Shown here one piece after another: positions 17,872-26,218 of a stretch of DNA of 64,000 bases. The notes beneath the pieces were generated by a model. The model was not told the origin of the DNA. It saw only the letters and a list, made by a program, of their open reading frames with translations, and searched no databases. Source of the stretch: Roseovarius lutimaris (GTDB lineage: Bacteria > Pseudomonadota > Alphaproteobacteria > Rhodobacterales > Rhodobacteraceae); the NCBI RefSeq assembly GCF_900115165.1, contig NZ_FOVP01000002.1, positions 1-64,000 on the forward strand, read 5' to 3'. The translations under genes and the position numbers were made by a program. The stretch's first letter is position 1. Each line of letters begins with the position of its first letter.

Positions 17872-17904
17872 GGGGGCACTCCTTCGTCATCCTGACCCAC
17901 TTTC

Positions 17905-17922
17905 TGGCCGAGCAATCGGCCA
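17905..17922. repeat. Perfect 7-bp inverted repeat with 4-base centre
   Basis: TGGCCGA at 17905-17911 and TCGGCCA at 17916-17922 flank GCAA. It lies in the leader or promoter region of the TPP enzyme/CoA-transferase operon, 34 bases upstream of its start codon. It could be an operator or an RNA hairpin; no T run follows on either strand, so it is not a convincing terminator. Confidence 0.4.
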
Positions 17923-18080
17923 ACCGCAAGCGCCTTTGGCGGTGGTTTGAGGTCTGTTTACTGGAATTTCCCCTGTGCCATGCCTAAATGCCGGGTTGAG
18001 GCAGGGCCGCAAAACGCTTAATCACAACGCTAATTCTTACGATCTGCCCATGCTTTTTCATCCGGGCGCAAGGACATAAA

Positions 18081-18692
18081 ATGGCAAACCATCTTTATCA
18101 GAACGATCTGCCCGATGGGCTGAACCTCGGACCTGTTGTTGCAATCGACTGTGAAACCATGGGGCTTCAGCCGCATCGTGACCGGCTTTGCGTGGTGCAA
18201 TTGTCCGGTGGCGATGGCAACGCCCATATGGTGCAGGTTGCCAAGGGCCAGACCAGCGCCCCCAATCTTGCCGCCCTTCTGGAGAACCCGGATGTGCTCA
18301 AGCTGTTCCATTTTGGCCGGTTCGATATCGCGGCTATGTACAACGCCTTCGGCGCGCTTGCGGCGCCGGTCTATTGCACCAAGATCGCCAGCAAGCTGAT
18401 CCGCACCTATACGGATCGGCATGGCCTCAAGTATCTGCTTCAGGAATTGCTGAGCGTTGATATCTCGAAGCAACAGCAAACCTCGGATTGGGGCGCGGCC
18501 AAGCTAAGCAATGCGCAGCTTGAATATGCGGCTTCGGATGTTCTTTATCTGCACCGCCTGCGCGAGGCGCTGAATGTGCGGCTTGAGCGCGAGGGGCGCA
18601 TGGACCTTGCGCAAAGCTGTTTCGATTTCCTGCCGACCCGTGCGCGGCTTGATCTTGCCGGATGGCCCGAGATTGATATCTTTGCCCACTGA
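18081..18692 (+). CDS. nrnC: NanoRNase C, DEDDy 3'-5' exoribonuclease
   Basis: The 203-residue protein is a short RNase D relative without the HRDC domain, matching NrnC, which degrades dinucleotides and short RNA oligomers at the end of RNA decay in alphaproteobacteria that lack Orn. The DEDDy residues are all visible: D23 and E25 (AIDCETMGL), D82 (HFGRFDIA), Y149 and D153 (YAASDVLYLHRL). Length and the ending GWPEIDIFAH agree with the family. AAGGA precedes the ATG. Its stop codon overlaps the next start by one base, so it is co-transcribed with lptC. Confidence 0.93.
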   Translation: MANHLYQNDLPDGLNLGPVVAIDCETMGLQPHRDRLCVVQLSGGDGNAHMVQVAKGQTSAPNLAALLENPDVLKLFHFGRFDIAAMYNAFGALAAPVYCTKIASKLIRTYTDRHGLKYLLQELLSVDISKQQQTSDWGAAKLSNAQLEYAASDVLYLHRLREALNVRLEREGRMDLAQSCFDFLPTRARLDLAGWPEIDIFAH

Positions 18693-19306
18693 TGGTGCCC
18701 ACAGATAACACCTATTCGCGGGTCGTTGCATGGATGAAGATCATCCTGCCGATGGCCGCACTTGGGCTGTTATCAACGTTGTTTCTCATCTCGCGCACCA
18801 TCGACCCGTCGCAATCGGCGCCCGAAGCCCAGATTGACCTTGAACAGCGTGCGCAGGATCAGGGTGCGACCAAGCCAAGCTTTTCCGGGGTAACGCAGCA
18901 AGGCGACGAAATCCTGTTCACCGCCGATATCACACGCCCCAAGCGGGACGAACCCGAGACGATCCTGGTAGAAAATATCATGGCGCGGATGGCGCTTTTT
19001 GAGGGCGCGGTTGTCAATATCACTTCCCAGCACGCGCAAATGAACCTCAATAGCCTGACAGCCAGCCTTGAAGGCCGGGTGGAAATCACAACCTCGACCG
19101 GCTATGTGGTGGCGACAGACCGGCTGGATACACGGCTGGATGAGATCCATGCCGAGAGCCCGGGACCGGTTAGCGCAAGAGGGTCGATCGGCGCCATCAC
19201 CGCCGACCGCATGCTTTTGCAGAACAATAACAAGAGCAATGCACCGGAATTGATTTTCACGGGCGGCGTCAAGCTGATATACCACCCCGGAAATGCCAAG
19301 GAATGA
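18692..19306 (+). CDS. lptC: LPS transport periplasmic bitopic protein LptC
   Basis: The 204-residue protein has one N-terminal membrane helix (about residues 13-33) and a periplasmic beta-rich domain, the layout of LptC, which hands lipopolysaccharide from the LptBFG complex to LptA. Segments such as ILFTADITRPKRDEPETILVEN and ASLEGRVEITTSTGYVVATDRLD are the repeated strands of the OstA-like fold. It overlaps nrnC by one base and lptA by four. Confidence 0.88.
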   Translation: MVPTDNTYSRVVAWMKIILPMAALGLLSTLFLISRTIDPSQSAPEAQIDLEQRAQDQGATKPSFSGVTQQGDEILFTADITRPKRDEPETILVENIMARMALFEGAVVNITSQHAQMNLNSLTASLEGRVEITTSTGYVVATDRLDTRLDEIHAESPGPVSARGSIGAITADRMLLQNNNKSNAPELIFTGGVKLIYHPGNAKE

Positions 19307-19806
19307 CCGACGTGGCGAGACTTATGATACTAGTGATCGGGCTGTTTTTCATGGGCCTGCCCTCGATGACCGAGGCGCAGGGCGCACAGGTGGCGTTTGG
19401 CAATACTCAACGGGATCGCGATCTGCCGGTTGAGGTGACCTCAGATAATCTTAACGTTAATCAGAATGACAACACTGCGATTTTTACCGGCAGCGTGGTG
19501 ATTGGTCAGGGCGAAATGCGGCTTTCGGCGCCAAGGGTTCTGGTGATTTATCTCAGTGATAAATCCGGGATCGAAAGCCTTGAGGCGACCGGCGGCGTGA
19601 CAGTGGTCAGCGGCGCCGATGCCGCAGAGGCCGCCCGCGCCGATTACAACCTCATCACCGGGATGATCGAAATGCAGGGTGATGTTCTTTTGGTGCAGGG
19701 CGAGAATGCCATCACCGGCGACACCATGATCGTGGACACGACCGCAGGCACCGCACAGGTCAGCGGTCGGGTTAAAACCCTGCTTCAACCAAAGGCCAAG
19801 GAATGA
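19303..19806 (+). CDS. lptA: LPS transport periplasmic bridge protein LptA
   Basis: The 167-residue protein begins with a signal peptide (hydrophobic core [12 protein letters not shown], cleavage near residues 25-27) and continues with the OstA/LptA fold: [39 protein letters not shown] and [20 protein letters not shown]. LptA polymerises into the periplasmic bridge that carries LPS to the outer membrane. The gene overlaps both lptC and lptB by four bases, so the three are translationally coupled. The ATG seven codons in is an alternative start. Confidence 0.9.
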   Translation: MTDVARLMILVIGLFFMGLPSMTEAQGAQVAFGNTQRDRDLPVEVTSDNLNVNQNDNTAIFTGSVVIGQGEMRLSAPRVLVIYLSDKSGIESLEATGGVTVVSGADAAEAARADYNLITGMIEMQGDVLLVQGENAITGDTMIVDTTAGTAQVSGRVKTLLQPKAKE

Positions 19807-20561
19807 ACACACCCAACCTGACCCTGGCGCATGAAAATACCGGATTGCGGATCGAGTGCCTGCGCAAAAGCTATAAAAAGCGGGTGGTCATCCGCGATGT
19901 CTCGCTCTCGCTTGAACAGGGTGAGGTGGTGGCGCTTTTGGGGCCGAACGGGTCGGGCAAGACCACGACGTTTTACGCCATCGCCGGGCTTATATATCCA
20001 GAGGGCGGGCATATCTTTATCGACGGCCGTGATGTCACCAACCTGCCGATGTATCGCCGCGCCAAGCTTGGAATTGGCTATCTGCCACAGGAAATGTCGA
20101 TTTTCCGTGGCCTGTCGGTAGAAGATAACATCATGGCGATCCTCGATATTTCAGAAAGCGATCGGCGCAAGCGGCGCGAGCGGTTGGAAGAGCTGTTGTC
20201 GGAGTTCTCGATCGAGCATTTGCGCCGCGCGCCCGCGCTTGCGCTTTCGGGCGGTGAACGCCGCCGGGTCGAGATTGCGCGCTGTCTGGCGGCGAAACCG
20301 CGTTATCTCTTGCTGGATGAACCCTTTGCCGGGGTCGATCCGATTTCGGTTGGTGATATCCGCCATCTGGTGGCCGATCTGAAAAAACGCGGCATCGGTG
20401 TTCTGATCACCGATCACAATGTGCGCGAAACGCTGGAGATCGTCGATCGTGCCTATATTCTGCATGACGGCAAGGTTCTGATGTCCGGCAGCCCGCAGGA
20501 TGTGGTTGCCAATGAAAACGTGCGCCGGGTCTATCTCGGCGACAATTTTCGGATTTCCTGA
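19803..20561 (+). CDS. lptB: LPS export ABC transporter ATPase LptB
   Basis: The 252-residue ATPase drives LPS extraction from the inner membrane. Walker A is GPNGSGKTT (about residues 46-54), the Q-loop region is [16 protein letters not shown], the signature is [15 protein letters not shown], Walker B is [13 protein letters not shown] and the switch His is in LITDHNV. This PQEMSIFR-containing Q-loop is characteristic of LptB. The short N-terminal extension before the first strand is unremarkable. The lptF/lptG partners are not in the window. Confidence 0.95.
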   Translation: MNTPNLTLAHENTGLRIECLRKSYKKRVVIRDVSLSLEQGEVVALLGPNGSGKTTTFYAIAGLIYPEGGHIFIDGRDVTNLPMYRRAKLGIGYLPQEMSIFRGLSVEDNIMAILDISESDRRKRRERLEELLSEFSIEHLRRAPALALSGGERRRVEIARCLAAKPRYLLLDEPFAGVDPISVGDIRHLVADLKKRGIGVLITDHNVRETLEIVDRAYILHDGKVLMSGSPQDVVANENVRRVYLGDNFRIS

Positions 20562-20600
20562 ACGCCGGCCTTTTGCCGCCCAAAACACCATGCGATCCTT

Positions 20601-20642
20601 TCAATTTGAATTGACAAGACGGCCAGAAAACGCGTCAATTGA
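20601..20642. promoter_or_regulatory. Clustered TCAATT inverted repeats upstream of hpf
   Basis: TCAATT (20601-20606) and AATTGA (20609-20614) form one inverted repeat with a 2-base centre, and a second palindrome TCAATTGA is at 20635-20642; AATTGAC and GTCAATT are symmetric over 18 bases. A TTGACA hexamer at 20611-20616 lies within the cluster, but no good -10 follows at 17 bases. This is a candidate operator in the 246-base gap between lptB and hpf. Confidence 0.35.
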
Positions 20643-20807
20643 GCTATGACATGTGTTGAACTTACGCTGTTCTTTGACTGGCCCCCGCGACAAGGGCCTG
20701 CTTTTGGACAGATTTCACATATGTCGAATATCAGCATCCCGAACTGGCACTGAACTTTTGCGCAGGCGCGCCGTGCTAGTCGAGGTTTGTCAAATAAAGG
20801 AGACAAG

Positions 20808-21371
20808 ATGCGTTACCAAATCAGCGGACGGCAGATCGACATCGGTGAAGCTCTTCAGGTGTATGTAAAAGAACACCTTGGAACCGTCGTCGATAAATAT
20901 ACCGGGCGGCCGACCGACGCGACTGTATTCTTTTCCAAAACGGGCAGCGAATTCAAATGCGAAGTGACCGTGCATCTGTCCACTGGTCTGACGGCACAGG
21001 CCAACGCCAAGGCGCATGAAATTTACGCGGCGTTTGATGCGTGTTCCGAAAAGATGGACAAACAACTTCGCCGGTACAAACGCCGCCTGAAGGACCACCA
21101 CAAGGAACGCCCGCAGCCTGTTGAACTTTCTGGTGCTTCCTCCTATATCCTCGCCTCAGATAGTGAAGAAACGGAATCAGAGCCTGATAGCCTGCAGCCG
21201 ATCATCATCGCCGAGATGGAAACCAAGATTCCATCGCTATCGGTTGGTGAAGCGGTCATGCAAATGGAGCTTGCTGGCGCCCCGGTTCTGGTCTTTCGCA
21301 ACGAGGGCAAAAAAGCGGTCAACGTCGTATATCGCCGGGAAGATGGCAATATTGGCTGGGTTGACCCGTAA
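20808..21371 (+). CDS. hpf: Ribosome hibernation promoting factor (long HPF)
   Basis: The start is the ATG at 20808, placed by AAGGAG nine bases before it; this gives 187 residues beginning RYQISGRQIDIGEALQVYVKEHL. The N-terminal domain (about 1-100) binds the 30S decoding centre, and the C-terminal domain (about 125-187, EAVMQMELAGAPVLVFRNEGKKAVNVVYRREDGNIGWVDP) makes dimers of 70S ribosomes in long-form HPF. It stands between lptB and ptsN, a common order in alphaproteobacteria when rpoN is elsewhere. Confidence 0.93.
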   Translation: MRYQISGRQIDIGEALQVYVKEHLGTVVDKYTGRPTDATVFFSKTGSEFKCEVTVHLSTGLTAQANAKAHEIYAAFDACSEKMDKQLRRYKRRLKDHHKERPQPVELSGASSYILASDSEETESEPDSLQPIIIAEMETKIPSLSVGEAVMQMELAGAPVLVFRNEGKKAVNVVYRREDGNIGWVDP

Positions 21372-21418
21372 ATTAGGGCGATGGGCGGTAAAAAACCTCC
21401 TGTTTGAGCAGTACAGTA

Positions 21419-21883
21419 ATGGAAATACCTATGATCCTCGATCCTAACGCCGTGCGCGCCTTGTCAGGTGTGACCAGCAAAAAGCGTCTCATGCAAGAGT
21501 TGGGTTCGATTGCAGAAGCCGCCTATGGGGTTCCGCATTCCACCGCTGTTGAGGCACTTTTGGATCGCGAAAGCCTTGGCCCCACCGGTGTGGGCCATGG
21601 CGTCGCCCTTCCGCATGCCCGCCTTGAGGGGCTTGAGCAGGTGGTCGGTGTTCTGGTCGTGCTGGACAAGCCGATTGGCTTTGATTCCGTCGACCGCCAA
21701 CCGGTTGATCTTGCCTTTGCGCTTTTTGCCCCGATTGACGCCGGGGTCGAGCATCTCAAGGCGTTGGCGCTTGTGTCGCGCACCCTGCGGGATGCATCGC
21801 TTTGCGCAAAATTGCGCGCAAACAACGACCCGGCGACGCTTTATACGATTCTGACTGAGGCGCAGGCGGTTCAGGCCGCCTGA
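21419..21883 (+). CDS. ptsN: Nitrogen PTS EIIA protein PtsN
   Basis: The 154-residue regulatory phosphocarrier has the EIIA-Ntr fold with the phosphorylated His in GVALPHARL (H66 from the ATG at 21419). It normally receives phosphate from NPr and acts on potassium and nitrogen physiology. A TTG at 21404 is an alternative start, but the ATG gives the usual family N-terminus (ILDPNAVRALSGVTSKKRL). No clear ribosome-binding site is seen. It lies 47 bases after hpf and is convergent with the sulfotransferase gene. Confidence 0.92.
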   Translation: MEIPMILDPNAVRALSGVTSKKRLMQELGSIAEAAYGVPHSTAVEALLDRESLGPTGVGHGVALPHARLEGLEQVVGVLVVLDKPIGFDSVDRQPVDLAFALFAPIDAGVEHLKALALVSRTLRDASLCAKLRANNDPATLYTILTEAQAVQAA

Positions 21884-21901
21884 TCCCAAGGTCTGACGCC
21901 C

Positions 21902-23329
21902 TCAGGCCCAGCGACCAAACCCAAAGGTTACATAATCGCGCTGATAGACGTCACGCGCCAAGGCCTCGATTTCATCATCGTAAATCTCTGAGAGATCGAA
22001 TGGCGTATCCGTCAACGCTTGGGGTGGCACCGGCGGCTTGGCATAACCGACCTGACGCGCCAGGGCGGCAAGATAACCTTTCATCTCGGTTTCGCGGATC
22101 ACCATGTCGGGTGATCCAAACTGTGCCATTCCTTCCAGAACCGAGGCCTGCGTGGCCCAATGCGCATCGACCCGAATGCCGGTCTGCCCTGCAAGATTGG
22201 ATTTTAGAAAGATCAGGAATGCGACGAAAGCCTCGCGGTGGGCGCGCCGGTCATAGTCTTCCTCCAACTCGCCGCCTGGCAGCGGCAGTTTATGAAAATT
22301 GCGCAAGGTCTTGCGAATATCGCGATAACAGCCGGGGCCCTTGACCAAGATCTTGGCGCAGAAAGCGGCATGCGCGCGCGCCACCGGATGGCGCAGAACG
22401 CTAAAGCGGCGATGTCCGGGCTTGCGCCGCATCCATTGCCGCAGCGCCCTTTGGTTAAGCTTGGTCGGCAAGGTGTCGGGCGGCACACCGTCAAGCGCCG
22501 CAAGCCAGTGACGTACTTCGGTCTCGGGGCCAGAGCGGACCGGCATGTAAAGCAGCGCCGCCTTTGCCGCGCTGACAAATCCCGGCACGGCGGCGCCGCG
22601 ACGCGGCTCGAAATTCGGTGTGCGCGTCAGATTGAAAGTGTCCAACCCCGCAAGCGCGTGTTCCATCTCGTCAAAGTTGGAAACCTTATCTTCAAGCCCG
22701 CCGGGGTTTTGCTTTTTCAGAGAATCGTCAAGGGCATCCAGAACCGTCGCGCAGCCAAGATAGCGTGCCAGACCATTCATCACCTCAAGGCTTTGAAGAT
22801 CATCATAGGCCACATAAAACGCGGTCTGTCCACTATGCTGAAGCCGGTTCAGAAGGAACACCTGAAAGTCCTGAAGCCGCCCGACATGGCGTTCAAATTC
22901 CACGCCGTCAAACTCGATCTTGCTATCACGGCGCCGTTTGACGTTGGTCAGCTTCCACTGGCCGGTGGCCTGGGCGATTTTCCACGAGACATAGCTATCG
23001 ACCGGGTTGCGGGTCAGCACGATCTTGGCACAGCGCGGATCATCAAGCACGATATCCAGAACCCTTGGATCGTGATCATGAAAGAACCGAAAGCCGCCAA
23101 TGCCCTCGGACCCGGTTTTTATCGCCTCGATCAACCGCCCCGGATCGCCATCGCGCATTGCCTGCGTCACGCCCAAAACCTCGGTCTTGTTCGGATAAGC
23201 GATGAAGTGCGGATTGAATGCCTCGCCATGGCATTCGATGCCGTCAAAGGCGTTCAGATTGCTTTCAAGAAAGTTCGATCCAGTGCGCATTTCTGCAAAC
23301 ACAACGAAATAGTCAAACGGGGCTGTCAT
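21902..23329 (-). CDS. Sulfotransferase-like protein with two PAPS-type regions
   Basis: The 475-residue protein starts at the ATG at 23329, six bases after the upstream gene. Its N-terminal part has the 5'-phosphosulfate loop (VFAEMRTGSNFLESNL, about residues 10-24) and a 3'-phosphate motif (IVLTRNPVDSYVSWKIAQ, about 103-120) of the Stf0/NodH-like sulfotransferases. A second stretch, RFSVLRHPVARAHAAFCAKIL (about 308-328), looks like the 3'-phosphate motif of another sulfotransferase domain, while its 5' loop (LYMPVRSGPETEVRHW) is degenerate. It probably sulfates a carbohydrate made by the adjacent glycosyltransferases. Acceptor unknown. Confidence 0.75.
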   Translation of the reverse strand: MTAPFDYFVVFAEMRTGSNFLESNLNAFDGIECHGEAFNPHFIAYPNKTEVLGVTQAMRDGDPGRLIEAIKTGSEGIGGFRFFHDHDPRVLDIVLDDPRCAKIVLTRNPVDSYVSWKIAQATGQWKLTNVKRRRDSKIEFDGVEFERHVGRLQDFQVFLLNRLQHSGQTAFYVAYDDLQSLEVMNGLARYLGCATVLDALDDSLKKQNPGGLEDKVSNFDEMEHALAGLDTFNLTRTPNFEPRRGAAVPGFVSAAKAALLYMPVRSGPETEVRHWLAALDGVPPDTLPTKLNQRALRQWMRRKPGHRRFSVLRHPVARAHAAFCAKILVKGPGCYRDIRKTLRNFHKLPLPGGELEEDYDRRAHREAFVAFLIFLKSNLAGQTGIRVDAHWATQASVLEGMAQFGSPDMVIRETEMKGYLAALARQVGYAKPPVPPQALTDTPFDLSEIYDDEIEALARDVYQRDYVTFGFGRWA

Positions 23330-23335
23330 CAATAT

Positions 23336-25033
23336 TTACCGCACCAGATAAGGTTTGCGTTGGTTCTGCTGTGGTTCGTTCAGCCTGTGCTCGACCGGGA
23401 AATCGCCCATAAGATAGGGATGCATGCCCTGATTCTTGAGGTTTTGCAAAAACTGGCCAAAGCCGCTTAAATCGGTCATGCGCGGCACCTCGGCGAGGCC
23501 ACGCAGGTTTTGCTGACCGATTTCGTCAATGATGGTTTGCAGCGGCTCCATCGGGGCCTCGATAAATTCGGCCATGGTCCAGATCCGCACCCGCGCCTTG
23601 GTCCACTGCGAGCGCAGCACCTCAAGATGTTTGCTTTCGACCTGTTGCAAAAGCGCGGCCTCGCGCCGGATGTCCGAGAAATTGCTGTTGGATTTGAAAA
23701 GCGGTACGGCCCAGGCGCCGGAAATCACCGAAATCTGAGCGTTCGGGTCTTTGGCGATTTCCCATTCGATCTTTTGCTTGTCGCGCGGGCCGAACTGAAA
23801 ACACTGGCGTTCGCCGCGGGTGTTCCAGATCAGGCTGGCCAGAAACGCGCGCGGATTATAGTCGCGCAGGGCGGCGCTATCGCTTAGCGCGCCATTCATC
23901 ACCGTTTGCCCATCGGAAAACACGGCCCGTTCTGGCGCAAAGAGATGCCCATGCACCCGCATGCCAGTCATCTTGGCCAACCACGGTTCGAAATTCTCGA
24001 AGAGGTCGGAAAATCCTTCAAAAACCGAATATTGCGCACAGGTCAGGCCATTTTCACGGCCCTCGACCGGAAACCGGCTTTGCATGTAAAGACCGGGGCG
24101 CCCGCGCGTGCGCCGCTCAACCGCCTTGGCGAAAATCCGGTCGATCTTGCCGGGGTTTGGTTCGGTCCGGTTCATCGCGCCGGCCTGATCGGTCAGAAAT
24201 GCCTGATAAAGGCGATCGGCAAACGGCCAGATCTTGCGCGCAACAAAACAATCCGACCGGCGCAAAAGTTGCAGGTGGTCATCATAGAAAATATGCGGCT
24301 TGCCCTGATAGTCGAACTTCGAAAGCGTCAGTGAGCGGCTTTCGATCTGGCGCGAATATTGCCGGACAAGTGTCTGGAAATAACTTTCATCGGGGATCCA
24401 GACCTTGCTGAAATAACGGTCATAGGTGTCGCGCTCGGGATCCTGAAGAATGGCCGACAGGGTTTGACGCGTCAGACACCACCACTGGCTTCCCATATGG
24501 GGAACAATGCCGTTGGGAATCTTGCGTTTGAATCGCAGCACGCGTTGAAGGGCGACGTATTTATCAAACAGATAGCGTTGGTTACGCCATGAGAACGGGA
24601 ACCGCAGGGTAAAGCGTTCCTGATCAAGTCCGCCCATTGTCCAGGGCACATCGGCGGTGGTGGCGGATTCGATGAAATCGGTATGCGGGCGTTTGGCAAG
24701 GTAATCTATCAGCTCCTGCACCGGGCGCAGCGGCAGGCAGGACCCCGAGGCCAGATAGACGTGGCGGACTTCGGCAAAGTCATTGAGCATGATCTTGGCC
24801 GCGTCCTGTGTCGCGGCCACAAGCCCCCAGGTGCCCCATTCACAGCGATGCCGCCTTGCAAACCGCACATCCGGCATATCCGAGAGGGCGTTTACAAAGG
24901 CATCATAGGTTTTGCGCGGGACGGCCTTGTCGACATGGATCACCAGCGGACAGCCCGCCGCTGCCCAGTGGCGCGCCACCTGTTCGGCACGGCCAAAGGC
25001 GGTATGGACCAACATGATGATCCCGACACCCAT
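23336..25033 (-). CDS. GT14-type (core-2/I-branching) glycosyltransferase with C-terminal domain of unknown function
   Basis: The 565-residue protein opens with GIIMLVHTAFGRAEQVARHW and continues with VIHVDKAVP, HVYLASGSCLPLRP and MGSQWWCLTRQTL, the pattern of family GT14 enzymes related to beta-1,6-N-acetylglucosaminyl and xylosyl transferases. This domain covers about residues 1-270. The remainder (about 290-565: LTCAQYSVFEGFSDLFENFEPWLAKMTG onward) is not a domain I can name; it is likely specific to this group. There is no signal peptide or membrane helix. AAGGG precedes the ATG. It sits between a GT2-type and a sulfotransferase gene on the same strand. Confidence 0.78.
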   Translation of the reverse strand: MGVGIIMLVHTAFGRAEQVARHWAAAGCPLVIHVDKAVPRKTYDAFVNALSDMPDVRFARRHRCEWGTWGLVAATQDAAKIMLNDFAEVRHVYLASGSCLPLRPVQELIDYLAKRPHTDFIESATTADVPWTMGGLDQERFTLRFPFSWRNQRYLFDKYVALQRVLRFKRKIPNGIVPHMGSQWWCLTRQTLSAILQDPERDTYDRYFSKVWIPDESYFQTLVRQYSRQIESRSLTLSKFDYQGKPHIFYDDHLQLLRRSDCFVARKIWPFADRLYQAFLTDQAGAMNRTEPNPGKIDRIFAKAVERRTRGRPGLYMQSRFPVEGRENGLTCAQYSVFEGFSDLFENFEPWLAKMTGMRVHGHLFAPERAVFSDGQTVMNGALSDSAALRDYNPRAFLASLIWNTRGERQCFQFGPRDKQKIEWEIAKDPNAQISVISGAWAVPLFKSNSNFSDIRREAALLQQVESKHLEVLRSQWTKARVRIWTMAEFIEAPMEPLQTIIDEIGQQNLRGLAEVPRMTDLSGFGQFLQNLKNQGMHPYLMGDFPVEHRLNEPQQNQRKPYLVR

Positions 25034-25050
25034 GATTTACTGCCCTTCCC

Positions 25051-26061
25051 TCATGCCCAGTTCCCCTTGGACATTAGGCCAAGGATCTCCAGCTGACGCC
25101 AGTTTATATATTTTTCCGACCATTTGCACCAAAGCTCTGGGTTTTCCTGCACGGTTCTTGCGTAGGCCTTGTATTCGACACTGGCCGAATAGTGCTGTCG
25201 GCGGGTTAATTCCTCGGCGGCTTTGGCGGTGAAGGTGTCAAGAAACTTGGCATGAAGCAAAATTCCGCTCGCCTTTTCGCCACCCCATTCATCATAGGTC
25301 AGGTTAAGCCCACGCGGCAAAAGCATATGAGTCGAGCTTTCATAGGCATAGCGTCGGTCCCATTTCACCAGCGGCGTCTTGTTCAGCGCGGGGGCCTTCT
25401 TCGGGGCGTCAGGAAAGAACACCCGCGCCCGTGGCCCGCCCTGAATCCAGAGATTTCCGTAAAACTTGTTTTTATCGATCACATAGTTGCCGGGATCAAA
25501 CCAGGCGGCGATTTCAAGCGGGTTTTGCCCGGTTTGATAGGGCACCGCATCAATGCGTCCCTTGGGGTACATGTCCAGAAGCATCGCACCAAAGGATTTG
25601 ACCTGACTGGTATCAAGCCAATCGGTCAAGGCCCGGATCGGGCGCGTATCGCAGAATGGATAAACAAAGAATTCATCGGCATCGACCACAAGCGTCCAGT
25701 GATCATGGCCGTATTTCTGTTGTAGCCAGTTCAGCCAATCCACCCCAAAGCGGGATCGCTTATAGCTTGATTTGGTGGACCAGAGCGAAACGTCATCCTG
25801 TTGCGCCAGATACTCGGCACCGCCATCGGTGCTGTCGTTGTCGACGATCAGGAAATGCGACACACCCATATCTCGATAATACCGCAGGAAATACGGCAGG
25901 CGGATATGTTCATCGCGCAGTGTAGAAAACAACAGGATATCACCGGGGCGAATCCTTTCCGTGCGGTTGGCAACCGGCGTCAGCGAAAAATGCTTGCGAT
26001 AGGCGCGCAATTTTGCCCGCTTACGCCGCAGCCGCATTCGATATGACTGCCAGATACCCAA
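25051..26061 (-). CDS. Glycosyltransferase family 2-like protein
   Basis: The 336-residue protein has a GT-A fold of the type often annotated as glycosyltransferase family 2 or GT92-like. Seen are DILLFSTLRDEHIRLPYFLRYYR, VSHFLIVDNDSTDGGAEYL and the metal-binding motif LVVDADEFFVYPF (about residue 126). The N-terminus is very basic (YRMRLRRKRAKLRAYRKH). It is the first gene of a three-gene minus-strand set with the GT14 protein and the sulfotransferase. The product may be a cell-surface glycan; acceptor and donor are not deducible. Confidence 0.78.
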   Translation of the reverse strand: MGIWQSYRMRLRRKRAKLRAYRKHFSLTPVANRTERIRPGDILLFSTLRDEHIRLPYFLRYYRDMGVSHFLIVDNDSTDGGAEYLAQQDDVSLWSTKSSYKRSRFGVDWLNWLQQKYGHDHWTLVVDADEFFVYPFCDTRPIRALTDWLDTSQVKSFGAMLLDMYPKGRIDAVPYQTGQNPLEIAAWFDPGNYVIDKNKFYGNLWIQGGPRARVFFPDAPKKAPALNKTPLVKWDRRYAYESSTHMLLPRGLNLTYDEWGGEKASGILLHAKFLDTFTAKAAEELTRRQHYSASVEYKAYARTVQENPELWCKWSEKYINWRQLEILGLMSKGNWA

Positions 26062-26218
26062 AGATTTCGGCCCCCGTTAAACGTTTGTCATCGCCGCACA
26101 CTATCTCAGGGCAATTAATACAATCTTTTTACTGCACAATCTCTGGCAAAAACGCAAATTGTTGCCAAGTCAGAAAACCCGTTTGTCTGGCCCAGCGCAA
26201 CCGGCTTTGCGGTTTAAT

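Noticed and set aside
16057-17895. A 612-residue open frame on the plus strand
   Set aside because: It is the antisense shadow of the TPP enzyme gene; the translation is rich in His, Arg and Gly with no family resemblance, as expected for GC-rich antisense frames.
22238-23470. A 410-residue plus-strand frame opposite the sulfotransferase
   Set aside because: Antisense shadow spanning a gene boundary; no recognisable domain.
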